Source of the DNA: Caballeronia udeis | GTDB taxonomy: Bacteria > Pseudomonadota > Gammaproteobacteria > Burkholderiales > Burkholderiaceae | DNA length: 64,000 nucleotides | Assembly: GCF_001544555.2 (NCBI RefSeq) | Contig: NZ_FCOK02000041.1 | Coordinates: 1-64,000 of the forward strand | Direction of reading: 5' to 3' | In this document: positions 9,043 through 16,538 of the stretch, one piece after another | Numbering within the stretch: position 1 is the first letter of the stretch | How the letters are laid out: every line of letters begins with the position of its first letter | Notes under the pieces: model-generated | Told to the model about the DNA's origin: nothing | The model's input: only the letters and a program-made list of their open reading frames with translations | Databases searched by the model: none | Program-made: the position numbers and the translations under genes

Positions 9043-10160
9043 GCTTGGTAAAAGCGCCGTCCCGCAATTCAATCAGCCTGCTCGTGCTGGCCGGCGATGG
9101 CATCGGCCCGGAAATAGCCGGCGCGACGGTGGACGTGCTGACGGAAGTCGGCCGATGCCTCGGCATCGACTTCGACTTCGAATACGCGACCATCGGCTTC
9201 GACGCCCTGAAGGCCGAGGGTACGACCTTTCCCGCATCGGTGCTGGAAGCAGCGAAGATAGCGGATGGCGTGATTCTCGGGCCGGTCTCTCACAACGACT
9301 ATCCTCCGGTCGCGCAGGGCGGCTTGAATCCCTCTGGCGAATTGCGCAAGCGGCTCGACCTGTTCGCGAATATTCGCCCGGCCCGCACGCGTGGCGACAC
9401 GCTGGGGCGGTGCGGCACGCCGGTCGATCTGGTCATCGTGCGTGAGAACACCGAAGGCTTCTACGCCGATCGCTCAATGTTCCTCGGCCCGGGCGAATTC
9501 ATGCCGACGCCGCACCTTGCACTCTCCGTTCGCAAGGTGACCCGCGAAGGCTCCATCCGAATCGCCGAGGAAGCGTTTCGTCTGGCAATGGGACGTCAGC
9601 GCCGCAAGGTGACGGCCGTGCACAAGGCGAACGTGCTTCGAGTGTCCGATGGCCTGTTCCTGGAATGCGTGCGGGAAGTTGCCGGACGTTACCCGCAAGT
9701 CGCTTATGAGGAAAAGCTCGTGGACTCGATGGCTGCTCTGCTGGTGCGCGATCCAATGGTATTCGACGTACTGGTCACGACCAACATGTTTGGCGACATC
9801 CTCTCCGACGAGGCCGCGGAGATCGCCGGCAGCCTAGGACTGGCCGCCTCGCTCAACGCGGGCTCCGAGTACGCGGTGGCGCAGGCGCAGCATGGTTCTG
9901 CGCCGGACATTGCCGGCCGCGGCATTGCCAATCCCGCTTCTCTCATCGGTTCCGCGGCCATGTTGCTTGGCTGGCTCGGAGAGCGGCGGGGCGATGAGGC
10001 TCTCACGCGGGCAGCCTCAGTCATGGACGACGCACTCGAACGTGCGATCGGCGACCCCGAATCTCGCACCACCGATCTGGGCGGATCACTGGGTACGGCC
10101 GCATTCGCGCTCAGGTTGACGGAGCTGGCGCGAGAAATCGTGGGGAAGAGCGCGCTGTAG
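9039..10160 (+). CDS. Isocitrate/isopropylmalate dehydrogenase family enzyme
   Basis: 373 residues, the usual length of IPMDH-like enzymes. The start is the ATG at 9039, which shares bases with the tctA stop (ATGA); the frame is open far upstream but that part is the tctA region in another frame. Seen motifs are the N-terminal VLAGDGIGPEIAGATVDVL, substrate loop VIVRENTEGFYADR near residue 130, HKANVLRVSDGLF with the catalytic Lys, and the signature NMFGDILSDEAAEIAGSLGL with the metal-binding Asp residues. The family oxidatively decarboxylates 2-hydroxy acids (isocitrate, 3-isopropylmalate, tartrate, homoisocitrate) with NAD(P). Translational coupling to tctA implies it acts on the imported carboxylate or its derivative. 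The exact substrate is not resolvable. Confidence 0.9.
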   Translation: MSLVKAPSRNSISLLVLAGDGIGPEIAGATVDVLTEVGRCLGIDFDFEYATIGFDALKAEGTTFPASVLEAAKIADGVILGPVSHNDYPPVAQGGLNPSGELRKRLDLFANIRPARTRGDTLGRCGTPVDLVIVRENTEGFYADRSMFLGPGEFMPTPHLALSVRKVTREGSIRIAEEAFRLAMGRQRRKVTAVHKANVLRVSDGLFLECVREVAGRYPQVAYEEKLVDSMAALLVRDPMVFDVLVTTNMFGDILSDEAAEIAGSLGLAASLNAGSEYAVAQAQHGSAPDIAGRGIANPASLIGSAAMLLGWLGERRGDEALTRAASVMDDALERAIGDPESRTTDLGGSLGTAAFALRLTELAREIVGKSAL

Positions 10161-10175
10161 ATCCGAATGCAAGTT

Positions 10176-10208
10176 GATGCATGCGCGAACGGTTGTCGCG
10201 CATGCATC
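10176..10208. terminator. Perfect 13-bp stem-loop after the tctBA-dehydrogenase operon
   Basis: GATGCATGCGCGA, seven-base loop ACGGTTG, TCGCGCATGCATC: a perfect 13-bp hairpin 16 bases after the stop codon. No T-run follows, so intrinsic termination is uncertain; it may instead protect the 3' end of the mRNA. Confidence 0.55.
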
Positions 10209-10564
10209 GCTGCGCCGGAGTGGTGACTAATGCGTGAGCTGCACGTGTCCGGATAGCTATTGCCCTTGATTTTTTACCTATAGATGGCTCGTAGGCCTAT
10301 TTATAGATAAAACCACAGTTCGGTCGACAAGATCAGTGATACGAACTATCACGAGGTCGCAGTGGATGCCGATTATCTCCTATCCAAGCGGACGGCCCCG
10401 CTTCGGCTCGGTGGCTCTCAAAAAGCTTCCGGCGTCGACTCGACAGGACACAACGCGGTCGCAGCCTTTCCCTGTTGGCGCCATCGAGCACCAATCACGA
10501 AGCGGCCTTTCGCGGCTCGATACGCCACACCTTCTAGATGCCAGACAGCCTGCCAGCATCGCTC
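10209..10564. other. Intergenic region, possible trace of a lost gene
   Basis: No intact gene. One plus-strand frame around 10463-10500 reads QPFPVGAIEHQ, which recalls the FPVGAIEQHG motif near the N-terminus of creatininase-family amidohydrolases, but the flanks do not continue the similarity. I treat it as a weak hint only. Confidence 0.3.
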
Positions 10565-10599
10565 TTGACTTTATTATTCAATTGTATACATTCGTATAT
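10565..10599 (+). promoter_or_regulatory. Promoter/operator site C in front of the Ldh_2 gene
   Basis: TTGACT at 10565-10570, 13 bases, GTATAC at 10584-10589, spacer attc, GTATAT at 10594-10599. A strong ribosome site AAGGAGGAGG and the start codon at 10621 follow within 22 bases. With such a short leader, a repressor bound here would block initiation directly. Confidence 0.7.
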
Positions 10600-10620
10600 A
10601 TAAACCACTAAGGAGGAGGC

Positions 10621-11685
10621 ATGGATAAAAGCGCCCGGTTCGCGCACGAGGAACTCGAAGCTTTCTGCGCCGATATATTGAAGCGGGAGGGCTTGCCACA
10701 ACAGGACGCGGCGCTCGTGGCCGCCAGCCTCGTTCACGCGGATCTCATCGGCGTATCGACGCATGGCGTCGCGAGGTTGCCTTCTTATGCCGAGCGTCTG
10801 CGGCGCGGACTCATCAATCGCGTGCCTGTCTTCAAGGTCGATCAACGGTCGAGCTGGTCGGCTTCAATGAACGCCGACAACGCCATGGGGGCCGTGGCAG
10901 CCGAGCGCGCGGTGAGTGTCGCGCGCAGGCTGATGAGCGAGACGGGCATAGGCGCTGTGGTGGTCCGCGAAAGCAATCACTTTGGCACGGCGGGCTATTA
11001 CGCTCGCATGCTTTCCGGCGAAGACGGTGTTGGAATCTGCATGTCGCCGGCTTCGAAGTCGCTCGCACCATTCGGTAGCAAGCAACCCCTGCTCGGTACC
11101 AATCCTTACGCCGTGTCGGTCCCGACCGGACGCTACCCGCCGTGGACCATGGACATGGCCAGCAGCGTGGCTGCGCGCGGACATATCCGGATCGCTGCCA
11201 AAGAACACAAATCGATTCCGGAGGGATGGGCGCTGGATTCTGACGGTTGTTCAACCACCGATGCGGAGAAGGCCTTGCGAGGCGTCATGCTGCCGTTCGC
11301 AGGTCCGAAGGGCTCGGCGCTGGCGATGATGATAGAAATCTTCGGCGGGGTCATGTCGGGGTCCGCGTTTGCAGGCGGCATCCGTGACATGAACTTCGAC
11401 TTCGAAGCGCCGCAGGGAGTAGGGCATTTCTTCATGGTCTGGAAAATCGACGCCTTCATCGATCTCGCCGACTTCAAATCGAGAATGGATACGCTCATCG
11501 ACAACCTCAAAGCGCTCAAGCCGGCGGCGGGTGTGCCGGAAGTGATGTACCCGGGCGAGATCGAAGCAAAGACCGCGCTGGCATATCGCGCTGACGGCGT
11601 GCCGATCAAGGCTGAAATCGCCGACGGACTGCGCGAACTCGGCCTGGGTCACGGCCTCTCATTTCCTTCACAACGCGCGGCTTGA
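10621..11685 (+). CDS. Malate/L-lactate/ureidoglycolate dehydrogenase family (Ldh_2)
   Basis: 354 residues, the family's normal size. The start codon follows AAGGAGGAGG. Family landmarks are SLVHADLIGVSTHGVARLPSY near residue 35, which holds the conserved catalytic His, VVRESNHFGTAGYYARM near residue 115, and LAPFGSKQPLLGTNPYAVSVP near residue 145, followed by GPKGSALAMMIEIFGGVMSG. Ldh_2 enzymes reversibly oxidise 2-hydroxy acids such as malate, sulfolactate, ureidoglycolate or 2,3-diketogulonate with NAD(P). The gene heads the second operon of the putative GntR regulon (Ldh_2, MmgE/PrpD copy 2, stump of copy 3, TTT binding protein). Confidence 0.92.
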   Translation: MDKSARFAHEELEAFCADILKREGLPQQDAALVAASLVHADLIGVSTHGVARLPSYAERLRRGLINRVPVFKVDQRSSWSASMNADNAMGAVAAERAVSVARRLMSETGIGAVVVRESNHFGTAGYYARMLSGEDGVGICMSPASKSLAPFGSKQPLLGTNPYAVSVPTGRYPPWTMDMASSVAARGHIRIAAKEHKSIPEGWALDSDGCSTTDAEKALRGVMLPFAGPKGSALAMMIEIFGGVMSGSAFAGGIRDMNFDFEAPQGVGHFFMVWKIDAFIDLADFKSRMDTLIDNLKALKPAAGVPEVMYPGEIEAKTALAYRADGVPIKAEIADGLRELGLGHGLSFPSQRAA

Positions 11686-11759
11686 GCGGCACGTTGCCAC
11701 AGCAACAAGCAGCTTAATCAATATACGTCGACTAACGGCGTGAAACAGGAGAACAAGGC

Positions 11760-13130
11760 ATGGCACAGCAGAAAAATGACATCGCGCCGATGATGCGTGC
11801 ACTCAGCGAATATGTCGCGTCGGCGATCGAGCGGCCTTTGCCTGCCGCAGTTGTCGAAAAGGCCAAACATCACATTCTGGATACCTTCGCCGCTATCGTC
11901 GTGGGCGCCTCGCTCAAACCCGGCCAGGTTGGCATGGCCTTTGTCGAGTCGCAGGGTGGCAAGCCGGAATGCACGATCGGCATAACGGGCAAGAAGACTT
12001 CGCTCGTCAATGCGGCGTTCGCCAACGGCATGCTGGCAGGTGCCGGCGAAACGGACGATAGCCATTACCTTGCCCGGATGCACCCCGGCTGCGCGATCGT
12101 CCCGCCGATCCTCGCCGTTTCCGAGCAGCGGGATCGGCGCGGCGAAGCATTCCTGCGTGCGGTGGTACTCGGTTATGACATAGGCTGCCGCCTGACCATG
12201 AGTCTCGACGAGGCCCTTCTCGACGGCGCGTTTCACAGCCCGCACAGTTTCGGTGGCCTGTTTGGCGGCACCGCGGGATGCTCGGCACTGCTCGGCTTCG
12301 ATGCTGAACACGTGCGCTACGCGTTCTCGTTCGCGGTGCAGCAGGCCGCGGGGGTGACGTGCTGGATGCGGGATCCGGAGCATGTCGAGAAGGCATTCGT
12401 TTTCGGCGGCAATCCTGCACGCAACGCGGCCGCCGCGGCCGCCATGGTGCACAGCGGCTTTACTGGAGGCAGCGATCCCTTCCACGGCCAGCACAATTTC
12501 TTCGACAGCTTTTCGCCGCAGCCTAACCGCGACGAGATGGTGCGTGGTCTTGGCACCGATTACGAAATCATGCGCGCCATGATCAAGAAGTGGACGGTAG
12601 GCTCGCCGATCCAGGCCGCGATCGATTCAGCCCAGATCCTGCGCCGCGAGCACAATCTCAAGCCGTCGGATATCGAAAGCGTGATTGCGACGCTGCCCGA
12701 CAAGGAGACCAAGATCATCAGCAACCGGCATATGCCAGAGATCTGCCTGCAGCACCTGATTTCGCTCATGCTGGTCGATGGCGATGTCACGCTCGAGTCG
12801 TCGCACGACTACGCCCGCATGAACGACCCCGTGGTGCTCGGAATCCGCGAACGGTTGACGGTCGTGCCCGATGCTGAGATGACGCGCACGCCGCCGCCCC
12901 GTCAGGCGCGCATCGAGATTATTACCAAAGATGGACGGCATCTTTCCCATCACACCGGCGCGGTGCGCGGCACGCCCGACAATCCGATGGAGCGCGGCGA
13001 GGTGGAAGAGAAAGCCATGAAGCTGATGGCGCCGCGCATCGGGGAGGGCAAGGCCCGTGCGATCGTCGATGTAACATGGAACCTGGAACAGCACACAGTG
13101 CGCGAGCTCTTCACATTGTTCTCGAAATGA
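11760..13130 (+). CDS. MmgE/PrpD family protein (copy 2)
   Basis: 456 residues starting at an ATG behind an AGGAGAACAAGGC ribosome site. Family features are AKHHILDTFAAIVVGASL near residue 35, ANGMLAGAGETDDSHYLARMHPGC near residue 85, the FGGLFGGTAGCSALLGFD segment near residue 165, and the terminal RGTPDNPMERGEVEEKAMKLM. The fold is that of 2-methylcitrate dehydratase and cis-aconitate decarboxylase; the reaction here is unassigned. It lies 75 bases downstream of the Ldh_2 gene and is probably co-transcribed. It is clearly divergent from copy 1, so the two are probably not recent duplicates and may act on different substrates. Confidence 0.92.
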   Translation: MAQQKNDIAPMMRALSEYVASAIERPLPAAVVEKAKHHILDTFAAIVVGASLKPGQVGMAFVESQGGKPECTIGITGKKTSLVNAAFANGMLAGAGETDDSHYLARMHPGCAIVPPILAVSEQRDRRGEAFLRAVVLGYDIGCRLTMSLDEALLDGAFHSPHSFGGLFGGTAGCSALLGFDAEHVRYAFSFAVQQAAGVTCWMRDPEHVEKAFVFGGNPARNAAAAAAMVHSGFTGGSDPFHGQHNFFDSFSPQPNRDEMVRGLGTDYEIMRAMIKKWTVGSPIQAAIDSAQILRREHNLKPSDIESVIATLPDKETKIISNRHMPEICLQHLISLMLVDGDVTLESSHDYARMNDPVVLGIRERLTVVPDAEMTRTPPPRQARIEIITKDGRHLSHHTGAVRGTPDNPMERGEVEEKAMKLMAPRIGEGKARAIVDVTWNLEQHTVRELFTLFSK

Positions 13131-13329
13131 GCGCCACTTGCACTTCATCGCCGTCGCCATCGTTCCGAACTCCGGGCTGAACTTGGCCTCGAGCTCGGTG
13201 CGCGGCCGATGATGCAGCAACGTCTCGCTGCACAAACTCGTCGGTGCACGATACAAGAGTGAGCCGACGTTCAGCCAGCAGCGCGGCAAGATATTCAGGC
13301 GGTGATCAGTCTGATCGATTGCCGGACGG

Positions 13330-13606
13330 TCACGGAAGCGCAGGCCTGTGAGGCCGGTCATATGGTCGTCACGACTTCGCTTGGCATAGAGCTGAAAGAC
13401 GGGCGTACCCCTGCAGGTCAGCTGGATTTCGCAAGGGCAGTCTCGTCAACCCAATTACCGATGTCGAGGTCGAGACCAAGTTTCACGAGTGCGCGGAATT
13501 CGCCGGCTAGTCCGAAGCCCGGGCGGCGCGAGTGGTGGACAGGGTCTGGAAGCTCGAGGAAATTGAGATCCGGGAACTTTCGCAATGCCTGCCCGCCATC
13601 AACTAA
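13330..13606 (+). pseudogene. C-terminal stump of a third MmgE/PrpD gene
   Basis: One frame gives GIELKDGRTPAG and then shifts. The frame ending at the TAA of 13604-13606 reads KGSLVNPITDVEVETKFHEC, an in-frame stop codon, then AARVVDRVWKLEEIEIRELS. This matches the conserved C-terminal tail of MmgE/PrpD proteins (compare NPMSNDEVEGKFRRLA in copy 1). The front of the gene is missing, and the remnant has both a frameshift and a stop. It sits between MmgE/PrpD copy 2 and the TTT binding-protein gene. Confidence 0.75.
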
Positions 13607-13672
13607 TTCCAGCAGTCGGCTAGTTTTTCAAAACAATACGAGGGACGCGACGTCTCTCGCAAAGGAGACGAT

Positions 13673-14674
13673 ATGAACGCATTGCCACTCGCAAGAATCG
13701 CGCAGCGCCTGATGCTTGCGCTTGTTCTTTTGGCGTCAGCGCTGCTTGCGGGCACACCCGCCACTGCGGCCGACACGTACCCCGACAAATACATCCGCTG
13801 GATCCTGCCGTTCCCGCCTGGTGGCGGTACGGATACGCTTTCCCGCATCATGGCGGCCAAGCTGCGCAATACGTTGGGGCAGACTATCATCATCGACAAT
13901 CGTCCGGGTGCCGCAGGCAACATTGCGACGATGCTCGCGGCCAAGGCGCCAAACGACGGCTATACGATGCTGATGGGTTTCAGCACCGCGCTCGTGGTCA
14001 ATCCCGCGATCTATCCGGATCTGAAGGTGAACATCGAGCACGATTTCGCACCGATTACCCTGATCGCCGACGCGGAATATGTGCTGGTGGTGAATCCCTC
14101 GCTCAAGATCAATTCAGTCAAGGAACTGATCGCCTACGGGAAGGCCCATCCGGGCCAGCTCAACTACTCGTCTTCGGGTGTCGGCGGCCCGCTTCACCTC
14201 GCAGGGGCATTGTTCGCGGACCGCACGGGACTCAAGCTCGTGCATGTGCCGGCCAACGGCGGCGCGGCGTCCATCCTGTCGGTGCTGAATGGCCAAACGC
14301 AGATGGCCTTCGGCAGCGTGGCGTCGACGCTGCCATTCATCAAAGCCGGTAAGCTGAAAGCGCTCGCCGTAAGCGGCCTCAAGCGTTCGACTGTGCTGCC
14401 CGATTTGCCGACACTCGACCAGTCCGGACTGCCCGGCTTCAACGTGGTTTCATGGTACGGCTTGCTTGCGCCGTCCGGCACGCCGCAACTGGTCATTACC
14501 CGCATTCACGACGAAGTCATCAAGCTGCTGGGCGATCCTGATGTGCGGCAGAGCATGGAGCGGGAAGGATTGACGCCGGTCGGTAGCACGCCTGAGGTGT
14601 TCGCTGCTCGGTTGAAGGCGGAGACCCAGGAGTGGGCCAAGATTACCAAAGCGTTCAATATCAAGGTGGAGTGA
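13673..14674 (+). CDS. TTT-family (Bug/TctC) periplasmic substrate-binding protein
   Basis: 333 residues with an N-terminal signal peptide of about 32 residues (hydrophobic LMLALVLLASALLAG, cleavage near TAADTYP). An AAAGGAGA ribosome site precedes the ATG. Bug-family hallmarks are IRWILPFPPGGGTDTLSRIMA, IIIDNRPGAAGNIA and YSSSGVGGPLHLAGALFA, lining the venus-flytrap site that clamps carboxylate ligands. It is the likely periplasmic receptor for TctA/TctB encoded at 6976-9042. A GC-rich dyad follows the stop codon. The ligand is unknown; Bug proteins bind a very wide range of carboxylates, amides and aromatics. Confidence 0.93.
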   Translation: MNALPLARIAQRLMLALVLLASALLAGTPATAADTYPDKYIRWILPFPPGGGTDTLSRIMAAKLRNTLGQTIIIDNRPGAAGNIATMLAAKAPNDGYTMLMGFSTALVVNPAIYPDLKVNIEHDFAPITLIADAEYVLVVNPSLKINSVKELIAYGKAHPGQLNYSSSGVGGPLHLAGALFADRTGLKLVHVPANGGAASILSVLNGQTQMAFGSVASTLPFIKAGKLKALAVSGLKRSTVLPDLPTLDQSGLPGFNVVSWYGLLAPSGTPQLVITRIHDEVIKLLGDPDVRQSMEREGLTPVGSTPEVFAARLKAETQEWAKITKAFNIKVE

Positions 14675-14679
14675 CGGGT

Positions 14680-14708
14680 GGGCCCGGGGCGGACCACATC
14701 CCGGGCCC
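14680..14708. terminator. Terminator-like hairpin between convergent genes
   Basis: GGGCCCGGG at 14680-14688 and CCCGGGCCC at 14700-14708 form a perfect 9-bp stem with an 11-base loop, between the convergent TTT binding-protein and amidohydrolase genes. There is no T-run, so termination efficiency is uncertain. Confidence 0.6.
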
Positions 14709-14721
14709 GCGGCGCTGTTGA

Positions 14722-15615
14722 TCAGAACCGGTAAAGACGCGCGGGGTTGTGGGCCAGTATCTTGTTTCGCACTGTGGCATCCGGCACCCATTCACTCAGT
14801 AAATCTAATAGTTTTCCTTCGTCGACGAACCGGAACGGTAGAATGGTGTCGCTGTCGTGGACCTCACTGCTGTGCCATCCGATATGCGGCCAGTCGGAGC
14901 CCCACACCAGGTTGTCCGGGTTGACGTCGACGAGCGCGCGCGCAAATACGCCGGCGCTCGACATGTCCGGCTGGCCACGCGTGATCCGGTCCGCGCCGGA
15001 CAACTTGACCCAGCATCGGCCTTCACCGAGCAATCGGAGTAACACGTCGAATCCTTTCTGACCAGGACCCGCGGCTTGAACCGGAAGCCCCATGTGGTCG
15101 ATCACCGAGGGCACCGGCAAAGTGCGCAGCAAGCCGCTCAGTTCTGGCAACTGCGAGGGCGGCACAAAAAACTGCATGTGCCATCCCAGCTCCGCCAGAA
15201 GCTTCGCCAGCCTCTCGACGTTTGCCCAGATCTGTTGTGGGGTGAACGAGCCCACCGAAACCAGATTGATGCGCACGCCACGCACGCCGGCCGCGTCGAG
15301 CCGGCAAAGCTCGTCCATGGAGATGTCGTCATCGACGACTGCCACGCCGCGGGCGGCAGCCCCCAGCGTGGCCAGCGCGTCGAGCATACAGCGATTGTCG
15401 GTATGGTATCCGGAAGCCTGAACCAAAACAGTCCTCTGCAGTCCCAAGCGTTGCTGCAACGTCAGATGTTCTTCCACCGAAGCCGTTCCGACCGAATAGC
15501 TGCGGAACGTGGAAAGTGGGTAGGCGAGTGGTTCGCCAAAGACGTGCATGTGACAATCGCAGGCGCCGGGCGGCAGGGTAAAGGCGGGAATGGAAACTTC
15601 GCGAACGCTTGGCAT
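14722..15615 (-). CDS. Amidohydrolase_2 family (PDC/4-sulfomuconolactone hydrolase type)
   Basis: About 297 residues. The ATG at 15615 is supported by GAGGAGACC directly upstream; the open frame continues to 15819 but would overlap the GntR gene and the operator. The TIM-barrel metal-hydrolase signature is present: GACDCHMHVFG near residue 20 (His-x-His), GVRGVRINLVS near residue 120, VIDHMGLPV, and NLVWGSDWPHIGWH near residue 250 with the active-site Asp. The family includes LigI (2-pyrone-4,6-dicarboxylate lactonase) and 4-sulfomuconolactone hydrolase. Such enzymes open lactones that give carboxylates suited to downstream MmgE/PrpD and dehydrogenase steps. It is divergent from gntR, sharing the operator at 15715. 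Confidence 0.88.
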   Translation of the reverse strand: MPSVREVSIPAFTLPPGACDCHMHVFGEPLAYPLSTFRSYSVGTASVEEHLTLQQRLGLQRTVLVQASGYHTDNRCMLDALATLGAAARGVAVVDDDISMDELCRLDAAGVRGVRINLVSVGSFTPQQIWANVERLAKLLAELGWHMQFFVPPSQLPELSGLLRTLPVPSVIDHMGLPVQAAGPGQKGFDVLLRLLGEGRCWVKLSGADRITRGQPDMSSAGVFARALVDVNPDNLVWGSDWPHIGWHSSEVHDSDTILPFRFVDEGKLLDLLSEWVPDATVRNKILAHNPARLYRF

Positions 15616-15714
15616 GGGTCTCCTCGATGCATGGGCTTGAACCACGAAACGATTTGCCGGTAGTTGCCATTTTGACCAATCGGACAGCATCCAATCAAGG
15701 CAATATCGTTTGTT

Positions 15715-15730
15715 GTATACTACCGTATAT
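15715..15730 (+). promoter_or_regulatory. Operator-like dyad, site D, between amidohydrolase and gntR
   Basis: GTATAC, spacer tacc, GTATAT in the divergent intergenic region, 100 bases from the amidohydrolase start and 81 bases from the gntR start. Unlike sites A-C it has no TTGACT box 13 bases upstream. Position suggests autoregulation plus control of the amidohydrolase. Confidence 0.65.
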
Positions 15731-15810
15731 TTATCTGCGCGAGCGCCGGATCGAGGCAAAGAAACGGCGTGCCGGCACGTTCGGAGTGGCAGACGACAAG
15801 GAGAAGTGTG

Positions 15811-16479
15811 ATGATACAAGAGACCTTAGCCAAGGGAGCAAGCAGGGGGCTTGGCCAAAAGGCTTACGAGAAGTTGATCCAGGCTATCGAGGACGGCTTT
15901 CTCACGCCGGATTCGAGGCTTGTCGAAGGCGAACTCGTGACCTGGCTTGGCATGAGCAGAACTCCGATCCGGGAAGCGCTGCAGCGGCTCGATGCGGAGG
16001 GCTTGCTCGTTCACGAGCCGCGCAATGGCATGACGCTCGTCAAGCTGGACCACGAGCGAGTCGTGGAGCTGTATCGCATGCGCGAAATACTCGAAGGCGG
16101 CGCTGCGGGATTTGCTGCGCAGCACGCGTCTCAGGCCGAAATCCAAGTGATGCAGGATCTGTGCGCGAGTGAACACGAAGTCATGGGCGATCCGGTGCTC
16201 GGGGCGCGGCACAACAGAAATTTCCATCAGAGCATCTTTCGCGCGGCCCATAACCGCTACCTTCTGCGAAATCTCAGTATGCTCACTTCGTCGCTCGCGC
16301 TTCTTGGCAACTACACGCGCCATATCGAAGGCAGGGCCGAACAAGCTGCGCACGAACACGCGGAAATCGTGGCGGCCATCGCCGCGCGGGACGTGGCCGG
16401 CGCTGAGAACGCAGCTCGTTCGCACATCCGCTCGGCGCAGCAAGCTCGCTTAAAGGATATCTTAGGTATCCACAACTAA
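15811..16479 (+). CDS. GntR family regulator, FadR/FCD subfamily
   Basis: 222 residues. The ATG at 15811 follows AAGGAGAA. The N-terminal winged helix-turn-helix has KAYEKLIQAIEDGFLTPDSRL and the recognition-helix signature SRTPIREALQRLDAEGLL, both within residues 15-75. The C-terminal two-thirds are the all-helical FCD ligand-binding domain, including YRMREILEGGAAGFAA, the FHQSIFRAAHN segment with a metal-ligand-type His, and HAEIVAAIAARDVAGAE. FCD domains usually sense carboxylic acids. The dyad at 15715 just upstream and its copies at 304, 6845 and 10584 make it the likely regulator of this whole region, probably a repressor relieved by the substrate or an intermediate. Confidence 0.93.
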   Translation: MIQETLAKGASRGLGQKAYEKLIQAIEDGFLTPDSRLVEGELVTWLGMSRTPIREALQRLDAEGLLVHEPRNGMTLVKLDHERVVELYRMREILEGGAAGFAAQHASQAEIQVMQDLCASEHEVMGDPVLGARHNRNFHQSIFRAAHNRYLLRNLSMLTSSLALLGNYTRHIEGRAEQAAHEHAEIVAAIAARDVAGAENAARSHIRSAQQARLKDILGIHN

Positions 16480-16486
16480 GCGTTCA

Positions 16487-16523
16487 TGGGACGGCAGGGG
16501 TAGGCGAAGGGTGCGCCGTCCCA
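16487..16523. terminator. Bidirectional terminator-like hairpin after gntR
   Basis: TGGGACGGC at 16487-16495 pairs perfectly with GCCGTCCCA at 16515-16523. It lies between the convergent gntR and SBP_bac_3 genes. No T-run is present. Confidence 0.6.
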
Positions 16524-16538
16524 TCAGGTGTTCGACGA

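Noticed and set aside
10463..10500. Creatininase-like motif FPVGAIEHQ
   Set aside because: Only about ten residues match; no further similarity on either side, so kept only as a remark.
15616..15819. Longer N-terminus for the amidohydrolase
   Set aside because: It would cover operator D and overlap gntR; a good ribosome site (GAGGAGACC) precedes ATG 15615 and the family N-terminus starts there.
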